Notes: a model not told the origin generated them from the letters alone. A DNA stretch of 64,000 nt from Thiodiazotropha sp040506275 (GCA_040506275.1 JBEVXD010000002.1:248001-312000), one strand, 5' to 3'. Positions 43,726 to 53,415 are shown, counted from the stretch's first letter. Translations and numbers: made by a program.

Positions 43726-44409
43726 TCAACTTAGACTAATTCTCAATGAAGCGGCGGTGGCCATGGGCGCCAGCACCAGGGAGCCTACCAACATCGCGGC
43801 TAGAATAGACAACTGCGCGGTAATCGGTATGCCGATTATGGCTGTTTTAACAGCATCTGTAGCAAATATCAGCACAGGAACATACAAAGGTAAAACCAGC
43901 AGCGATAGAATTACTCCGCCACGCCTCAAACCGACAGTCAGCGCCACGCCAACAGAGCCTATGAGGCTGAGTACAGGTGTACCTAAGATTAAGGTTAGCA
44001 TCAGAGTGGGAATGGCCGAACCGGGTATGTTCAGTAACACAGCCAGCAAGGGGGCCACGATAAACAGGGGTAAGCCTGTTACAAGCCAATGGGCCAAAAT
44101 CTTTGCCAACACCAGAATAGAGACCGGGTGGGCACTCAACATAAACTGTTCAAGAGAGCCGTCATCAAAATCAGATCGGAACATGCTGTCCAGAGAGAGT
44201 AGGGAGGCCAGCAGTGCGGCGACCCAGATGACTCCAGGGCCCACAGCTTCGATAAGTTTGGCGTCGTTACCGATGCCAAGAGGGAACATCGCAGTCACCA
44301 GGACAAAAAACAGCATGGGATTGACCAGCTCTGAACGCCGGCGATAGGCAAGTAACAGATCCCGTTTCAGGAGCAGGCTAAAGGCGCTGGTTAGGGAGAG
44401 TGTACTCAT
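43726..44409 (-). CDS. ccmB: Heme exporter protein CcmB
   Basis: The 227-residue protein has six membrane helices and family signs LLLAYRRRSELVNPMLFF near the start and FRSDFDDGSLEQF. It forms the membrane part of the CcmAB ATPase that drives release of heme-loaded CcmE. It overlaps ccmA by 4 bp. Confidence 0.94.
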   Translation of the reverse strand: MSTLSLTSAFSLLLKRDLLLAYRRRSELVNPMLFFVLVTAMFPLGIGNDAKLIEAVGPGVIWVAALLASLLSLDSMFRSDFDDGSLEQFMLSAHPVSILVLAKILAHWLVTGLPLFIVAPLLAVLLNIPGSAIPTLMLTLILGTPVLSLIGSVGVALTVGLRRGGVILSLLVLPLYVPVLIFATDAVKTAIIGIPITAQLSILAAMLVGSLVLAPMATAASLRISLS

Positions 44410-45059
44410 CTTTCAGACAGATTGACGCGCACCAGTTCGACTTCATCCTTAAAACCGATACGATGATGAGTGGTCATGGCAGCCATGCCACCTTGGTTGA
44501 GATGCCCCTCAAAAAGTCGTTCCATATGTTCTATACCTTTGCGATCCAGTGAGGTGAATGGTTCATCGAGTATCCAAAGTTTTGCATCAGTGACCAACAG
44601 GCGAGCGATTGCGAGTCTGCGCTGCTGTCCTGCCGAAAGATTGCGGGTAGGTACGTCTTCGAAACCATACAGACCAACTTGTTCCAGAGCGTGCTCAATG
44701 TCTACATCCTGTTTGGCCTTTCCCAGGCCCTGGGCAATGCGTAGATTCTCCAGAGGGGTCAAATCAAGTTTTGAGCCATCTTTGTGTCCAAGGTAGGCGA
44801 TGTGTTCATGGAATTCCGGGCCGAGCATGAAAATATCCTTACCTTCCCAGAGTAATTTGCCGGATTCTGGAAGGCGAATGCCGCATAAAATTCTCAATAG
44901 AGAGGTTTTACCACTACCATTTCTACCTTCCAGTACCAGGGCTTGACCTGGATTGATGGTGAAATCGAGCGCTTCGAAAAGCATTCGATCGTCCCTGATG
45001 CATGAGAGGGATCTTGCCTCAAAGGTCGCAGTGGAGTCGGGGGAAGATATGGTTGTCAC
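44406..45059 (-). CDS. ccmA: Cytochrome c biogenesis ATP-binding protein CcmA
   Basis: The 217-residue ABC ATPase has Walker A GRNGSGKTSLLR, signature LSAGQQRRLAIARL, Walker B LWILDEP and HH switch region TTHHR. As CcmA it energises the CcmB complex and frees holo-CcmE from CcmC. It is the first gene of the nine-gene operon, and its promoter should lie in the region above 45059. Confidence 0.95.
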   Translation of the reverse strand: MTTISSPDSTATFEARSLSCIRDDRMLFEALDFTINPGQALVLEGRNGSGKTSLLRILCGIRLPESGKLLWEGKDIFMLGPEFHEHIAYLGHKDGSKLDLTPLENLRIAQGLGKAKQDVDIEHALEQVGLYGFEDVPTRNLSAGQQRRLAIARLLVTDAKLWILDEPFTSLDRKGIEHMERLFEGHLNQGGMAAMTTHHRIGFKDEVELVRVNLSER

Positions 45060-45771
45060 AAGTTTTGTCGTTTATCTTTTTGGTAATTTTAAAGGTCTGC
45101 GCTACTACTGCTTCAACAGCCACTGCCTGGACTGTTTTTTCGTCTCGTAAACAGAATGAGTCATTCGGAATGCGTAACAGTCTCTAATTTGATTATTTGT
45201 TACCAGAACCTAGCCTAGCAACCATACCTGAACTCACACAGGAGTCTCAACAAAAAAAAGCTTTGGGTCAATTAGCCCAGTGAATTACACGCTCAGTTCG
45301 TAGCTTGGGTTAATATTCCCAAATTAAGACAGCTGAATGCCAGAATTTATTCAACATCGAACTTTTTTTTGTTCGTAAATAGGTAACAGGTCACGAAAAT
45401 CAGTCGAACCAGATATTCGATTCAACAAAACAGGATATTGATACTACTTGGGACATGGATATGCATGACCTGAAGAGGTATGCATACGGCAGGGTATTAT
45501 GAAGCCTGTGGGGCCTTAATAATGACTTGCTCTTGTTCGAAACTCTGGAGGTTAGGGGTTCTGTCGGCGATGTTGGATGTTTGCCAAAAGAGTGTCATGC
45601 AGAAAGCAACTGCCAACATAAAAAGAAATTTCACCGGTTGTACCCCCGGAACATTGTATGGTGGTGAAATGGTAATGCCTTTGCAGGCGGATTTTTTTAT
45701 GGAGTGAAATATATAGTAATTACCCTGACTCCGCTAGTGTAGGAAGCAACTGATTTTTGATCCAGGTCACC
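45060..45771. other. 712-bp non-coding region upstream of the ccm operon
   Basis: No supported gene is present. A short frame near 45480 has no ribosome site or family character. The stretch includes a TTGGG/CCCAA hairpin near 45332 and several A and T runs. The ccmA promoter is expected at its low end, but no clear -35/-10 or regulator box was identified. Confidence 0.4.
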
Positions 45772-45790
45772 AAAAATGAGCCTTTAGGCT
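45772..45790 (-). terminator. Weak terminator after the Rieske gene
   Basis: AGCC/GGCT (45779-45782 and 45787-45790) forms a 4-bp stem with a TAAA-type loop. On the minus strand it is followed by CATTTTTGG. The stem is short and overlaps the stop codon, so it is a modest candidate. Confidence 0.4.
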
Positions 45791-46112
45791 ATTTTTTTAG
45801 CTGAATTAGTATTTGATTATCTTCTATTTTGACGGGAAATGTGGCGATTGACTCTGTTGCCGGCTCTTCCAGAGGTGCACCTGTTTTAAGGCAAAAGCGG
45901 CTGCCGTGAAGTGAACATTTAATGTTTTGTCCTTGAATACAGCCAAGATAGAGTGAAACATCCTCATGACTGCATTGATCTTCCACAGCGTAGATTTGAC
46001 CTTCAGCGTTGACGATAAGATAACGCTGCTGCTCGAATTCGAATCTTTTCATCTTGCCCGGAGGCAGTTCATCACTCTTTGAGACCTCTATCCATCGTTG
46101 CTGCATGTTCAT
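45789..46112 (-). CDS. Rieske [2Fe-2S] ferredoxin-like protein
   Basis: The 107-residue single-domain Rieske protein has cluster ligands Cys47-x-His49 and Cys66-xx-His69 within DQCSHEDVSLYLG and KCSLHGSRFC. This is the small soluble type that serves ring-hydroxylating oxygenases or resembles NirD. No oxygenase or nitrite reductase gene is adjacent, so its partner is unknown. It follows the TrpD2-like gene by 15 bp and likely shares its message. GC content and codon use match the surroundings. Confidence 0.85.
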   Translation of the reverse strand: MNMQQRWIEVSKSDELPPGKMKRFEFEQQRYLIVNAEGQIYAVEDQCSHEDVSLYLGCIQGQNIKCSLHGSRFCLKTGAPLEEPATESIATFPVKIEDNQILIQLKK

Positions 46113-46127
46113 ATCCTGAGGTTGTTA

Positions 46128-47231
46128 CTACACAAGTCGTTCAGCAGCGGTACCTGAATCTAAAACCTGTCGAACCCGTGAGGCAGCCTTTTCAAGAGAA
46201 TCATCACGGCCGGCATGCCATAGTGACAATGAGCAGCTGTAAACCAGAGAGTCATAGGCTGGTCCTGGTTCACCCTGAAGCGCACGCAGGCCTGTTTCAG
46301 CGGCCAGTTCGGCGGCCTGTGAGACATCGGTGATACGAGCTACTTCATCGCCACTACTATTAATAGCTGGATGATCAGGTAGGGGAACTGCGCGCACAGA
46401 CTGTTTGATTGACAAGTTTTCCGGAGAGATTTCCACGGGTTTCTCATCTGCCATGTCATCATAGCGAAAGATCATACCTTGCTGCCTTAATGATGGGATC
46501 ACACCACCTTCGGTGCCGCGCACCAACAGGCAACCCTCAAATCCGGCAAATCGAGCCAGGGATGCATACTTTGCTGGATAGGGTTTGTGAACATAGCCGG
46601 TGACGAGATGAGTCTTTTTTTGTGCTGTAATCGGTTTTGCCAGTACTTCAACAGTTGTCAGTACCTGACGTTTTACGATTCTTTGGCGTAAGTCTGTCAG
46701 ATTGTGCAGGCCTGGGCAGAAGGTCTTTTGATCCACATAAGCCCATCCTGACTTGGGATTCTCAATGCGCGAAACTGCATCATCCAGGCTCATGTCGACG
46801 TTGACACCTGCCGCCTTAAGAATATGCCTGTGTGTGACACCAAACTTGGGACCTACAGCATCAAGACCATGGCTGACACAGGGCAGTCCACAGGCAGCAA
46901 GGACTGCTGGAATCATGGGGGCCACAGGCAGGTTTCTATTCATGCCGTCATAGGGATCAGCCAATGAGATTAAATCTTCCACATCGGCACTACGACTCTC
47001 GGATATATTCAGGATTGCTTCCAGGATGCCTTTATTCTCATCATCGGTTTCCCGCTTCATTCGCAGAGCGATCAGGAATATCGCAATCTGGACATCATCG
47101 ATCTCATCCCGAAGAATTGCAGACATCCCGTCCCGGGCCTCATCCAGGGAGATATCCTTACTCAATTCAGGGCCAGTGGCGATGCGTTGAATGATGGAGT
47201 GCATCAAAGCTGCTGATCTGTTGTTTCTCAT
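46128..47231 (-). CDS. TrpD2/YbiB-like glycosyltransferase family 3 protein
   Basis: The 367-residue protein has an N-terminal helical domain (ELSKDISLDEARDGMSAIL) and a phosphoribosyltransferase-like core with SHGLDAVGPKFG and GTEGGVIPSLRQQG. It resembles anthranilate phosphoribosyltransferase, but the family member YbiB/TrpD2 binds nucleic acid and has no known transferase activity. It lacks the TrpD-typical GTGGD loop; VCHS/VSHG stands in its place. It is likely the first gene of an operon with the Rieske protein. Function is uncertain: conserved in nitrate- and sulfur-metabolising gammaproteobacteria, but not biochemically defined. Confidence 0.72.
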   Translation of the reverse strand: MRNNRSAALMHSIIQRIATGPELSKDISLDEARDGMSAILRDEIDDVQIAIFLIALRMKRETDDENKGILEAILNISESRSADVEDLISLADPYDGMNRNLPVAPMIPAVLAACGLPCVSHGLDAVGPKFGVTHRHILKAAGVNVDMSLDDAVSRIENPKSGWAYVDQKTFCPGLHNLTDLRQRIVKRQVLTTVEVLAKPITAQKKTHLVTGYVHKPYPAKYASLARFAGFEGCLLVRGTEGGVIPSLRQQGMIFRYDDMADEKPVEISPENLSIKQSVRAVPLPDHPAINSSGDEVARITDVSQAAELAAETGLRALQGEPGPAYDSLVYSCSLSLWHAGRDDSLEKAASRVRQVLDSGTAAERLV

Positions 47232-47323
47232 TTGTACTACCTGGGGGTATAGGCCTGGCGCCTGAATCTTCTGGGCTAATTGCGTGGGAGTATAAAAAAC
47301 TCAGTAAAATTGTCAAGAATTAC

Positions 47324-48023
47324 TGCCGGGTAATCCTTAGGTGATTTTTCTGCAGCCTATTTAGCAATAGTCTGTAGGGTGCGGCCTGCCGCACCCTACA
47401 AAGCTTGAGCTAGTGTAGTGTTTAACCTGAATCCGTGGGTTCATGACGAGCGCAGAGTTTAAGACGTTGGTTTCCCAGTGGAATCAAAAAATATTAGCTT
47501 CACCCATAGGTTAAGTGGGCATTATTTGAACTGCTGGGGAAGCTGTCGGGTAATCCATAGGCGATTTTTCTGCAGCCTATTTAGCAATAATCTGTAGGGT
47601 GCGGCCTGCCGCACCGAAAGCGGGAAGGTCAGTGGGGGCTGATGGTTTCCACTAACAGAACATTTCACGGGTTGAGAGGGTAATGGTGCGGCAGGCCGCA
47701 CCCTACAAGGCTTGAGCTAGTGTAGTGTTTAACCTGAATCCGTGGGTTCATGACGAGCGCAGAGTGTAAGATGTTGGTTTTCGAGTGGAATCAAAAACTT
47801 TAGCTTCACCCATAGGTTAAGTGGGCATTTTTTGAACTGCTGGGGAAGCTGCCGGATAATCCATAGGTGATTTTTCTGTAACCTATTTAGCAATAATCCG
47901 TAGGGTGCGGCCTGCCGCACCGAAAGCGGGAAGGTCAGTGGGGGCTGATGGTTTCCACTAACAGATCATTTTACGGGTTGAGAGGGTAAAGGTGCGGCAG
48001 GCCGCACCCTACAAGGCTTGAAC
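47324..48023. repeat. Tandem 306-bp repeat array with REP/REPIN-like palindromes
   Basis: Three imperfect copies are in direct order: A 47324-47543 (220 bp), B 47544-47849 (306 bp) and C 47850-48023 (incomplete). Copies B and C contain a 113-bp element flanked by perfect 22-bp inverted repeats (47594-47615/47685-47706 and 47900-47921/47991-48012). Each arm is itself the palindrome GTAGGGTGCGGC-type/GCCGCACC. Copy A has only one palindrome (47374-47399, 12-bp arms, 2-nt loop) and lacks the 87 bp between. The pattern is that of REP singlets and REPIN pairs in gammaproteobacterial chromosomes. No coding potential is supported. Confidence 0.85.
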
Positions 48024-48042
48024 CACTACACTTCGAACCAGG

Positions 48043-48336
48043 TTAACGGTGGAGTACAGACGTCAACACATGGTTATATTCAAAGAATACTGAGTAACTT
48101 GGATAGTCCCACCGGGTGATGGGTGGATCGCCTACACTGGGATGAGCTGTGCTGGGTTGACCGAATCGCTGATTGACCTGATCCATTGTCATGCTGCGCG
48201 TAGGACGAGGTATCCCCTCTTCACTGTTGATCGGTGCAGCGTCGATTGAATCAACCAGCAGGACTTCTGCGATTGCGGATTGGGATAATAGGCAGGCAAA
48301 CAGGGTGATGGATAGGGTGGTAATGCGAAAACTCAT
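48043..48336 (-). CDS. Small exported protein of unknown function
   Basis: The 97-residue protein has a signal peptide (cleavage near AIA/EVL) and a conserved-looking C-terminal half: SMTMDQVNQRFGQP, then PPITRWDYPSYSVFFEYNHV. Proteins with this TM-x-Q-V-x-x-x-FG pattern are widespread single-domain exported proteins in gammaproteobacteria, somewhat like the BamE/SmpA fold, but no role is known to me. It lies alone beside the repeat array. The start is the ATG at 48336 preceded by an AG-rich stretch. Confidence 0.65.
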   Translation of the reverse strand: MSFRITTLSITLFACLLSQSAIAEVLLVDSIDAAPINSEEGIPRPTRSMTMDQVNQRFGQPSTAHPSVGDPPITRWDYPSYSVFFEYNHVLTSVLHR

Positions 48337-48542
48337 CTGAGCAACTCCGAATTTGTCTCTTCAAGAAGGAATATAGCACTCTTGTCTAACTATAGGAAAC
48401 CATGAGTAATTAATCGGAAAGAAAAGCGTGAACTGTAAAAAACTCTGATCCAGCTAACAGATCTCGAAATGAATCGGTCCGGGTAATTATTTTTTGCTAG
48501 TCTATGCGGTTTACAGTCAACTTTGTGTTCTAATGCCGAGCT

Positions 48543-49790
48543 ATGTTTAAACCGATCGAATTATTTATCGGCCTGCGCTATACACGTGCAAAACGGCGAA
48601 ATCACTTCATCTCCTTTATCTCAATGATCTCAATGGTTGGGATCATGCTTGGGGTCGTGGCGTTGATTGTCGTACTTTCAGTTATGAACGGCTTTCACAA
48701 AGAGATCCGTGAACGGATTCTCGGAATGGCCTCTCATGCGACGATTTCCGGCGTCAATGGCGAATTGACCGATTGGCGGGAAGTTCAGTCAAAGGCCGCT
48801 CAATTTCCCCATGTGATTGGAGAGGCACCCTACGTCGAAGGGCAGGGTATGCTGATCAGCGGTCAGAAAGTCAGCGGTGTGTTGTTGAGAGGCATCTTGC
48901 CTGAACAAGAGGGTGAGGTATCAGAGGTTATTTCGTCGATTATCAAGGGATCGATAGAATCATTGCAGCCAGGTGGCTACGGCATTGTTCTTGGGCGTGA
49001 ACTCGCTACTGTTCTGGGCGTAGGGGTCGGGGATAGAGTCACCCTGGTAACACCGCAGGTCAACGTGACGCCTGCAGGGATAATGCCGCGACTGAAACGT
49101 CTCAAGGTCAGTGCGATTTTTCAGGTGGGTATGGGTGAATACGATCGTGGTGTCGCAATTCTGCATATCAAGGATGCAGCGAAGCTGATGCGTCTACAGG
49201 ATGGGATTACCGGTATTCGGTTGAAGTTGGACGATCTCTATCTGGCGCCTCAGGTTTCCCGGGAGTTGGCAATGGAGATGGGGGGTTACTACCGGATCAG
49301 TGACTGGACAATGCAGCATCGAAATTTCTTTTCTGCTTTGAGGACCGAGAAAAGGATGATGACGATCATCCTGTCATTGATTGTTGCAGTGGCAGCTTTC
49401 AATATTGTTTCGACCATGGTGATGGTCGTTACTGATAAACAGTCAGATATCGCTATTCTACGTACTCTGGGCGCGTCACCTCATTCGATTATGGGGATCT
49501 TTATGGTTCAGGGAGCCACGATCGGTATTGTAGGTAATATTCTCGGTATGGCCGGTGGCATGTTACTGGCCCACCATGTGGAGGAGATCGTGAGTTGGAT
49601 AGAGCGAACACTGAGTGTTGATTTTCTCGATCCCAGTATCTATTACATCACCAAACTGCCATCAGACCCCCATACCAGTGATATGTTGTTTATCGGTGGG
49701 ATGGCTTTCCTGATTACCCTTCTGGCGACACTCTATCCGGCATGGAAAGCATCACGCACTCAACCTGCCGAGGCGTTGCGATATGAGTGA
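48543..49790 (+). CDS. Lipoprotein-releasing ABC transporter permease (LolC/LolE/LolF type)
   Basis: The 415-residue MacB-type permease has four membrane helices (about 25, 275, 320 and 380) around a large periplasmic domain. The N-terminus FIGLRYTRAKRRNHFISFIS and the hook region PRLKRLKVSAIFQVGMGEYD mark LolC/E. Lol transporters extract outer-membrane lipoproteins from the inner membrane and pass them to LolA. Only one permease gene is present, followed directly by lolD, so it may act as a homodimer (LolF) instead of LolC-LolE. The stop overlaps the lolD start by 8 bp. Confidence 0.88.
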   Translation: MFKPIELFIGLRYTRAKRRNHFISFISMISMVGIMLGVVALIVVLSVMNGFHKEIRERILGMASHATISGVNGELTDWREVQSKAAQFPHVIGEAPYVEGQGMLISGQKVSGVLLRGILPEQEGEVSEVISSIIKGSIESLQPGGYGIVLGRELATVLGVGVGDRVTLVTPQVNVTPAGIMPRLKRLKVSAIFQVGMGEYDRGVAILHIKDAAKLMRLQDGITGIRLKLDDLYLAPQVSRELAMEMGGYYRISDWTMQHRNFFSALRTEKRMMTIILSLIVAVAAFNIVSTMVMVVTDKQSDIAILRTLGASPHSIMGIFMVQGATIGIVGNILGMAGGMLLAHHVEEIVSWIERTLSVDFLDPSIYYITKLPSDPHTSDMLFIGGMAFLITLLATLYPAWKASRTQPAEALRYE

Positions 49791-50469
49791 AGCTGATGTT
49801 GTACTTGATGCCAGTAATCTGGTTCGGACTTTTGCTCAAGGTGACCTATATGTAGAGGTTCTGCAAGATGTCTGCCTGCAACTGAAGGCAGGGGAACGGA
49901 TAGCCATCGTTGGTGCATCCGGCTCAGGAAAGAGCACGCTACTCCACTGCCTCGGCGGACTCGATAAACCGGATTCAGGCACTATTATGCTGAACGGCCA
50001 GGATCTATTGAGTCTCAATGAACGGGATAAAGGTAAGTTAAGAAATCAAAGCATGGGCTTTGTATATCAGTTTCACCACCTGCTACCGGAATTTACAGCA
50101 TTGGAAAATGTGGCGATGCCGTTGTTGATAGGCGGTCATTCTGTCAATAGTGCAAGGGACCAGGCAGCAGAAATGTTGCAACAGGTCGGTCTGGCTAAAA
50201 GGACACACCACAAACCCAATGAACTCTCTGGTGGTGAGCGCCAACGGGCTGCATTGGCACGGGCTATGGTTCATCATCCAGCCTGTGTATTGGCTGATGA
50301 GCCAACAGGAAATCTGGATAGAAAGTCAGCGGAACAGGTTTATGAATTGATGTTACAGCTTAATACGGAGCGTAAAGTCAGTTTTATCGTGGTCACCCAC
50401 GATGTTGAACTGGCAGCGCGAATGGATCGTACCCTGCATTTGGTTGATGGCAGGTTAACCCGGCAGTAG
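49783..50469 (+). CDS. lolD: Lipoprotein-releasing ABC transporter ATP-binding protein LolD
   Basis: The 228-residue ATPase has Walker A GASGSGKSTLLH, signature LSGGERQRAALARAM and Walker B CVLADEP, with FVYQFHHLLPEF at the Q-loop typical of LolD. It powers lipoprotein release with the upstream permease. An 8-bp overlap indicates coupled translation. The convergent DUF2062 gene ends 40 bp away with no obvious terminator between. Confidence 0.93.
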   Translation: MSEADVVLDASNLVRTFAQGDLYVEVLQDVCLQLKAGERIAIVGASGSGKSTLLHCLGGLDKPDSGTIMLNGQDLLSLNERDKGKLRNQSMGFVYQFHHLLPEFTALENVAMPLLIGGHSVNSARDQAAEMLQQVGLAKRTHHKPNELSGGERQRAALARAMVHHPACVLADEPTGNLDRKSAEQVYELMLQLNTERKVSFIVVTHDVELAARMDRTLHLVDGRLTRQ

Positions 50470-50509
50470 CTCTAAAATTTTGAGCAAATCAGTGACCCGG
50501 TAGATAGGC

Positions 50510-51043
50510 TTATTTAGAGACTTTGGGAGAGGGACTGTTATGTCGTCTGCTCTTCCATTTTTCGACTACACGCCAGCGCCAGATCCATAAAATCAGACTG
50601 TAACCAATGATTGAAGAGACAGTGGCACAGACCAGTGATCCAACGAGCAGAGGGATCAAAATTTCAAAGCCTGCGCTCTGCAGCCATTCCAAGCTGAAAT
50701 GGAATGGCTCCAATGCAACCTCATCCCCAGTGATTGAAGTGCCAACCCTGTAGGCAAAATAGAACATAGGAGGTATGGTGATTGGATTGGTTATCCATAC
50801 CAAGGCCACAGAAAGGGGTAGATTGACCCGGAAAAAGATGGCAGCCGCAGCAGCAAAAATCATCTGAAAAGGGAACGGCACAAAGGCCATAAAAAGACCT
50901 ACCGCAAAGGCACCTGATACTGAATGTCTGTTTAGGTGCCAGAGGTTGGGGTCATGAAGCAGATTGCCAAAGATCTGCAGATGTTTGTGGTTACGCACCT
51001 GATCATGATGTGGCAGAAAGCGTTTGATGAGTCGTTTTGGCAT
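50510..51043 (-). CDS. DUF2062 domain membrane protein
   Basis: The 177-residue protein is a DUF2062 member with several hydrophobic segments, including GAFAVGLFMAFVPFPFQMIF and VALVWITNPITIPPMFYFAY. The GxxxxxxP-F and WxxNP patterns are the family signature. Function is unknown. It often sits beside lipid or comEC genes in gammaproteobacteria, as here. It is divergent from comEC, with 83 bp between. Confidence 0.85.
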   Translation of the reverse strand: MPKRLIKRFLPHHDQVRNHKHLQIFGNLLHDPNLWHLNRHSVSGAFAVGLFMAFVPFPFQMIFAAAAAIFFRVNLPLSVALVWITNPITIPPMFYFAYRVGTSITGDEVALEPFHFSLEWLQSAGFEILIPLLVGSLVCATVSSIIGYSLILWIWRWRVVEKWKSRRHNSPSPKVSK

Positions 51044-51126
51044 GTCAGCGGCTAAGAAAACTCTTGAGATCCTAGAAGATAGAGTATACCTGATGGAAAT
51101 GGAATGGATGGTGACAAGGAGAAGTC

Positions 51127-53415
51127 ATGAATTGGATTCTTATCTGTTTTGTTCTAGGAGCAACACTGTTTCATCAACTGGATGCCCTACCTGGGTTGAA
51201 ATGGTTGTCACTGGCATTGTGTGTTCCATTCCTTTGGAGATTCACTCAATTACGTCCATGGTTGATGCTGTTTATAGGTGCTGCATGGAGTCTACTCCAT
51301 GCCAGCTTTGCCCTGCAACAGCAGTTTCCTGCTGCATTAGAACGTAGCGATATGGTTCTGGAGGGGGTGGTGGATTCCTTGCCAGTAAAGCGAGGCGGGG
51401 TCACTTTTTTTCGAATGCAAGTGAATTCACTTCATGCTGCAGATGATGTGGAATGCAATATTTCTCATGTTCAACTTAGCTGGTACGGGAAGCATCATAA
51501 CCTGAGGGTCGGAGATGCCTGGCGATTGAAAGTGAGGTTGATCCGGCCGAGGGGAAATCAGAATCCCTCTGGATTCGATCATGAGCGCTGGCTCTATTTA
51601 CAGCAGATTGATGCCAAAGGGTATGTCAGGCGCTGGAAGGGGAATGAGCAAATTGATGCTGCTCTGGTTTCATCGTGGATAGGAAGGCTGCGTCAGACAA
51701 TAGCCAGTGCTATAGATCTCTATACACCAGCCCCTCAAGCTGCTGCCTTATTGAAGGCACTTGCTGTCGGTGACAAGCGGGGCATCGATCAACAAGCCTG
51801 GCAGGTCTTCAACGCCACAGGGACTAACCATCTGATGGCGATATCCGGTTTACACGTTGGCTTGGTTGCCGGATGGTTACTTTTTACAGGATCCTGGCTA
51901 TGGCGTCGCAGTGCTAGGCTATGTTTGATCTGGCCTGCACTCAAAGCGGGTGCCCTGATTGCTCTAGTGGGGGCGGTGGGGTATGCCGCCCTGGCTGGAT
52001 TTACACTCCCCACTCAGCGCGCACTACTGATGTTGGTGACAACCCTTGGAGCGCTAATACTGGGGTTTCGTGTACAGTTTGGACGAAGTTTACTGCTTGC
52101 ACTGTTCCTGGTTGTCTTGATCGATCCATTGGCAACCCTGAGTATCGGTTTCTGGCTCTCTTTCATTGCTGTGGCAGTGATATTGTGGAATCTGGGTGGG
52201 CGTGTTGTTCCGTTGCGCGGCTGGCGACAGGGATTGCGAATACAACTTGCAGTTACCCTGGGTTTGCTGCCGGTTCTGTTTCTGTTCTTTGGCCAGGTTT
52301 CGCTGATTTCACCCTTGGTCAATCTGATAATGGTGCCATGGTTCAGTATGGTTTTAGTGCCGATGATGCTGGTTGGGTTACCCGCTCTGCTTATTCCGGA
52401 ATTGGCCCAGGTATGGTTTAACTGGCTTGGCACCCTGTCAGGGGTGACCTTTGAGTCCTTGCAATGGTTCTCATCACTGTCGTTTGCAGTGTCTGAGTGG
52501 CCAGCACAAGGGGGATTGTTATGGTTGTCCGCTTTGGCTGGGTGTCTGCTTTTACTAATGCCCGGAGGTGTTCCAGGTCGGGGGATGGGTATCTGGCTTT
52601 GTCTACCTGTCATACTAACGACGCCGGAGCGACCAGGGGAGGGTGAATTATGGTTCACGCTACTGGATGTAGGACAGGGTCTGGCTTGTGTTATAGAGAC
52701 CAGTAACCATTTGATAGTCTATGATACAGGACCAAAGCGTGGAGCAGGTCAGGATGCGGCTGAGTCAGTAATCATTCCATTCCTCAAGTCTCGCGGTCAT
52801 GAAACTATTGATCTTTTGCTGGTGAGCAATGGAGATAATGATCACGCCGGGGGCTTCAATACACTTGTCAAAGCGATACCTGCAGAGAGAATTTTAGCTG
52901 GAGAGCCGGAGCTGATCGAGCAGGCCCAACCCTGTCGAGCTGGAGATTCATGGTTGCTGGACGGCATAAGTTTTCAAATACTTCATCCAACAGCAGAGGC
53001 ACTTTATAAGAAGAGTAATGACCGCTCCTGTGTGCTGAAGGTAGTCACTGGTGATTGGGGTATTCTACTTCCGGGGGATATTGAAAAAGCGGGTGAAGAG
53101 CAGTTGATAAATCTATATTCCGACCAATTGAAATCAAAACTACTTGTGGCACCACATCATGGCTCAAACAGCTCGTCATCCCGTCAGTTTGTGACCGCGG
53201 TCGATCCTGAGTGGGTTCTATTTTCAACTGGGTACAAAAACAGCTATGGTTTCCCCAAGCCTGAGGTAATCGATCGTTGGCGGGTTCAGGGCGCTGTAGA
53301 TTTGAACACAGCCCTGACCGGTGCGATTGAATTTCGAATAGCTCCTGGAGAGCAGACGCCTCTCCCTCGTCTCTACCGGGCGCTGAATACCCGATACTGG
53401 CATAATAGAGAGTGA
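51127..53415 (+). CDS. comEC: DNA internalisation-related competence protein ComEC/Rec2
   Basis: The 762-residue protein has an N-terminal soluble (DUF4131/OB-like) domain after two hydrophobic helices. The Competence membrane domain (about 200-480) has LLKALAVGDKRGID and NHLMAISGLHVGL. The C-terminal metallo-beta-lactamase domain has DVGQGLACVIE, SNGDNDHAGG and APHHGSNSSSS. ComEC transports single-stranded DNA across the inner membrane, and the C-terminal domain is the presumed nuclease. Both metal-binding histidine clusters are kept, so it looks functional. ComEA or type IV pilus genes are not in the window. Confidence 0.93.
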   Translation: MNWILICFVLGATLFHQLDALPGLKWLSLALCVPFLWRFTQLRPWLMLFIGAAWSLLHASFALQQQFPAALERSDMVLEGVVDSLPVKRGGVTFFRMQVNSLHAADDVECNISHVQLSWYGKHHNLRVGDAWRLKVRLIRPRGNQNPSGFDHERWLYLQQIDAKGYVRRWKGNEQIDAALVSSWIGRLRQTIASAIDLYTPAPQAAALLKALAVGDKRGIDQQAWQVFNATGTNHLMAISGLHVGLVAGWLLFTGSWLWRRSARLCLIWPALKAGALIALVGAVGYAALAGFTLPTQRALLMLVTTLGALILGFRVQFGRSLLLALFLVVLIDPLATLSIGFWLSFIAVAVILWNLGGRVVPLRGWRQGLRIQLAVTLGLLPVLFLFFGQVSLISPLVNLIMVPWFSMVLVPMMLVGLPALLIPELAQVWFNWLGTLSGVTFESLQWFSSLSFAVSEWPAQGGLLWLSALAGCLLLLMPGGVPGRGMGIWLCLPVILTTPERPGEGELWFTLLDVGQGLACVIETSNHLIVYDTGPKRGAGQDAAESVIIPFLKSRGHETIDLLLVSNGDNDHAGGFNTLVKAIPAERILAGEPELIEQAQPCRAGDSWLLDGISFQILHPTAEALYKKSNDRSCVLKVVTGDWGILLPGDIEKAGEEQLINLYSDQLKSKLLVAPHHGSNSSSSRQFVTAVDPEWVLFSTGYKNSYGFPKPEVIDRWRVQGAVDLNTALTGAIEFRIAPGEQTPLPRLYRALNTRYWHNRE

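Noticed and set aside
45480..45707. 75-residue open frame upstream of the ccm operon
   Set aside because: No ribosome binding site, no family character, and the surrounding sequence looks non-coding.
47729..47920. 63-residue frame inside the tandem repeats
   Set aside because: It spans repeat copies and is not preserved between them.
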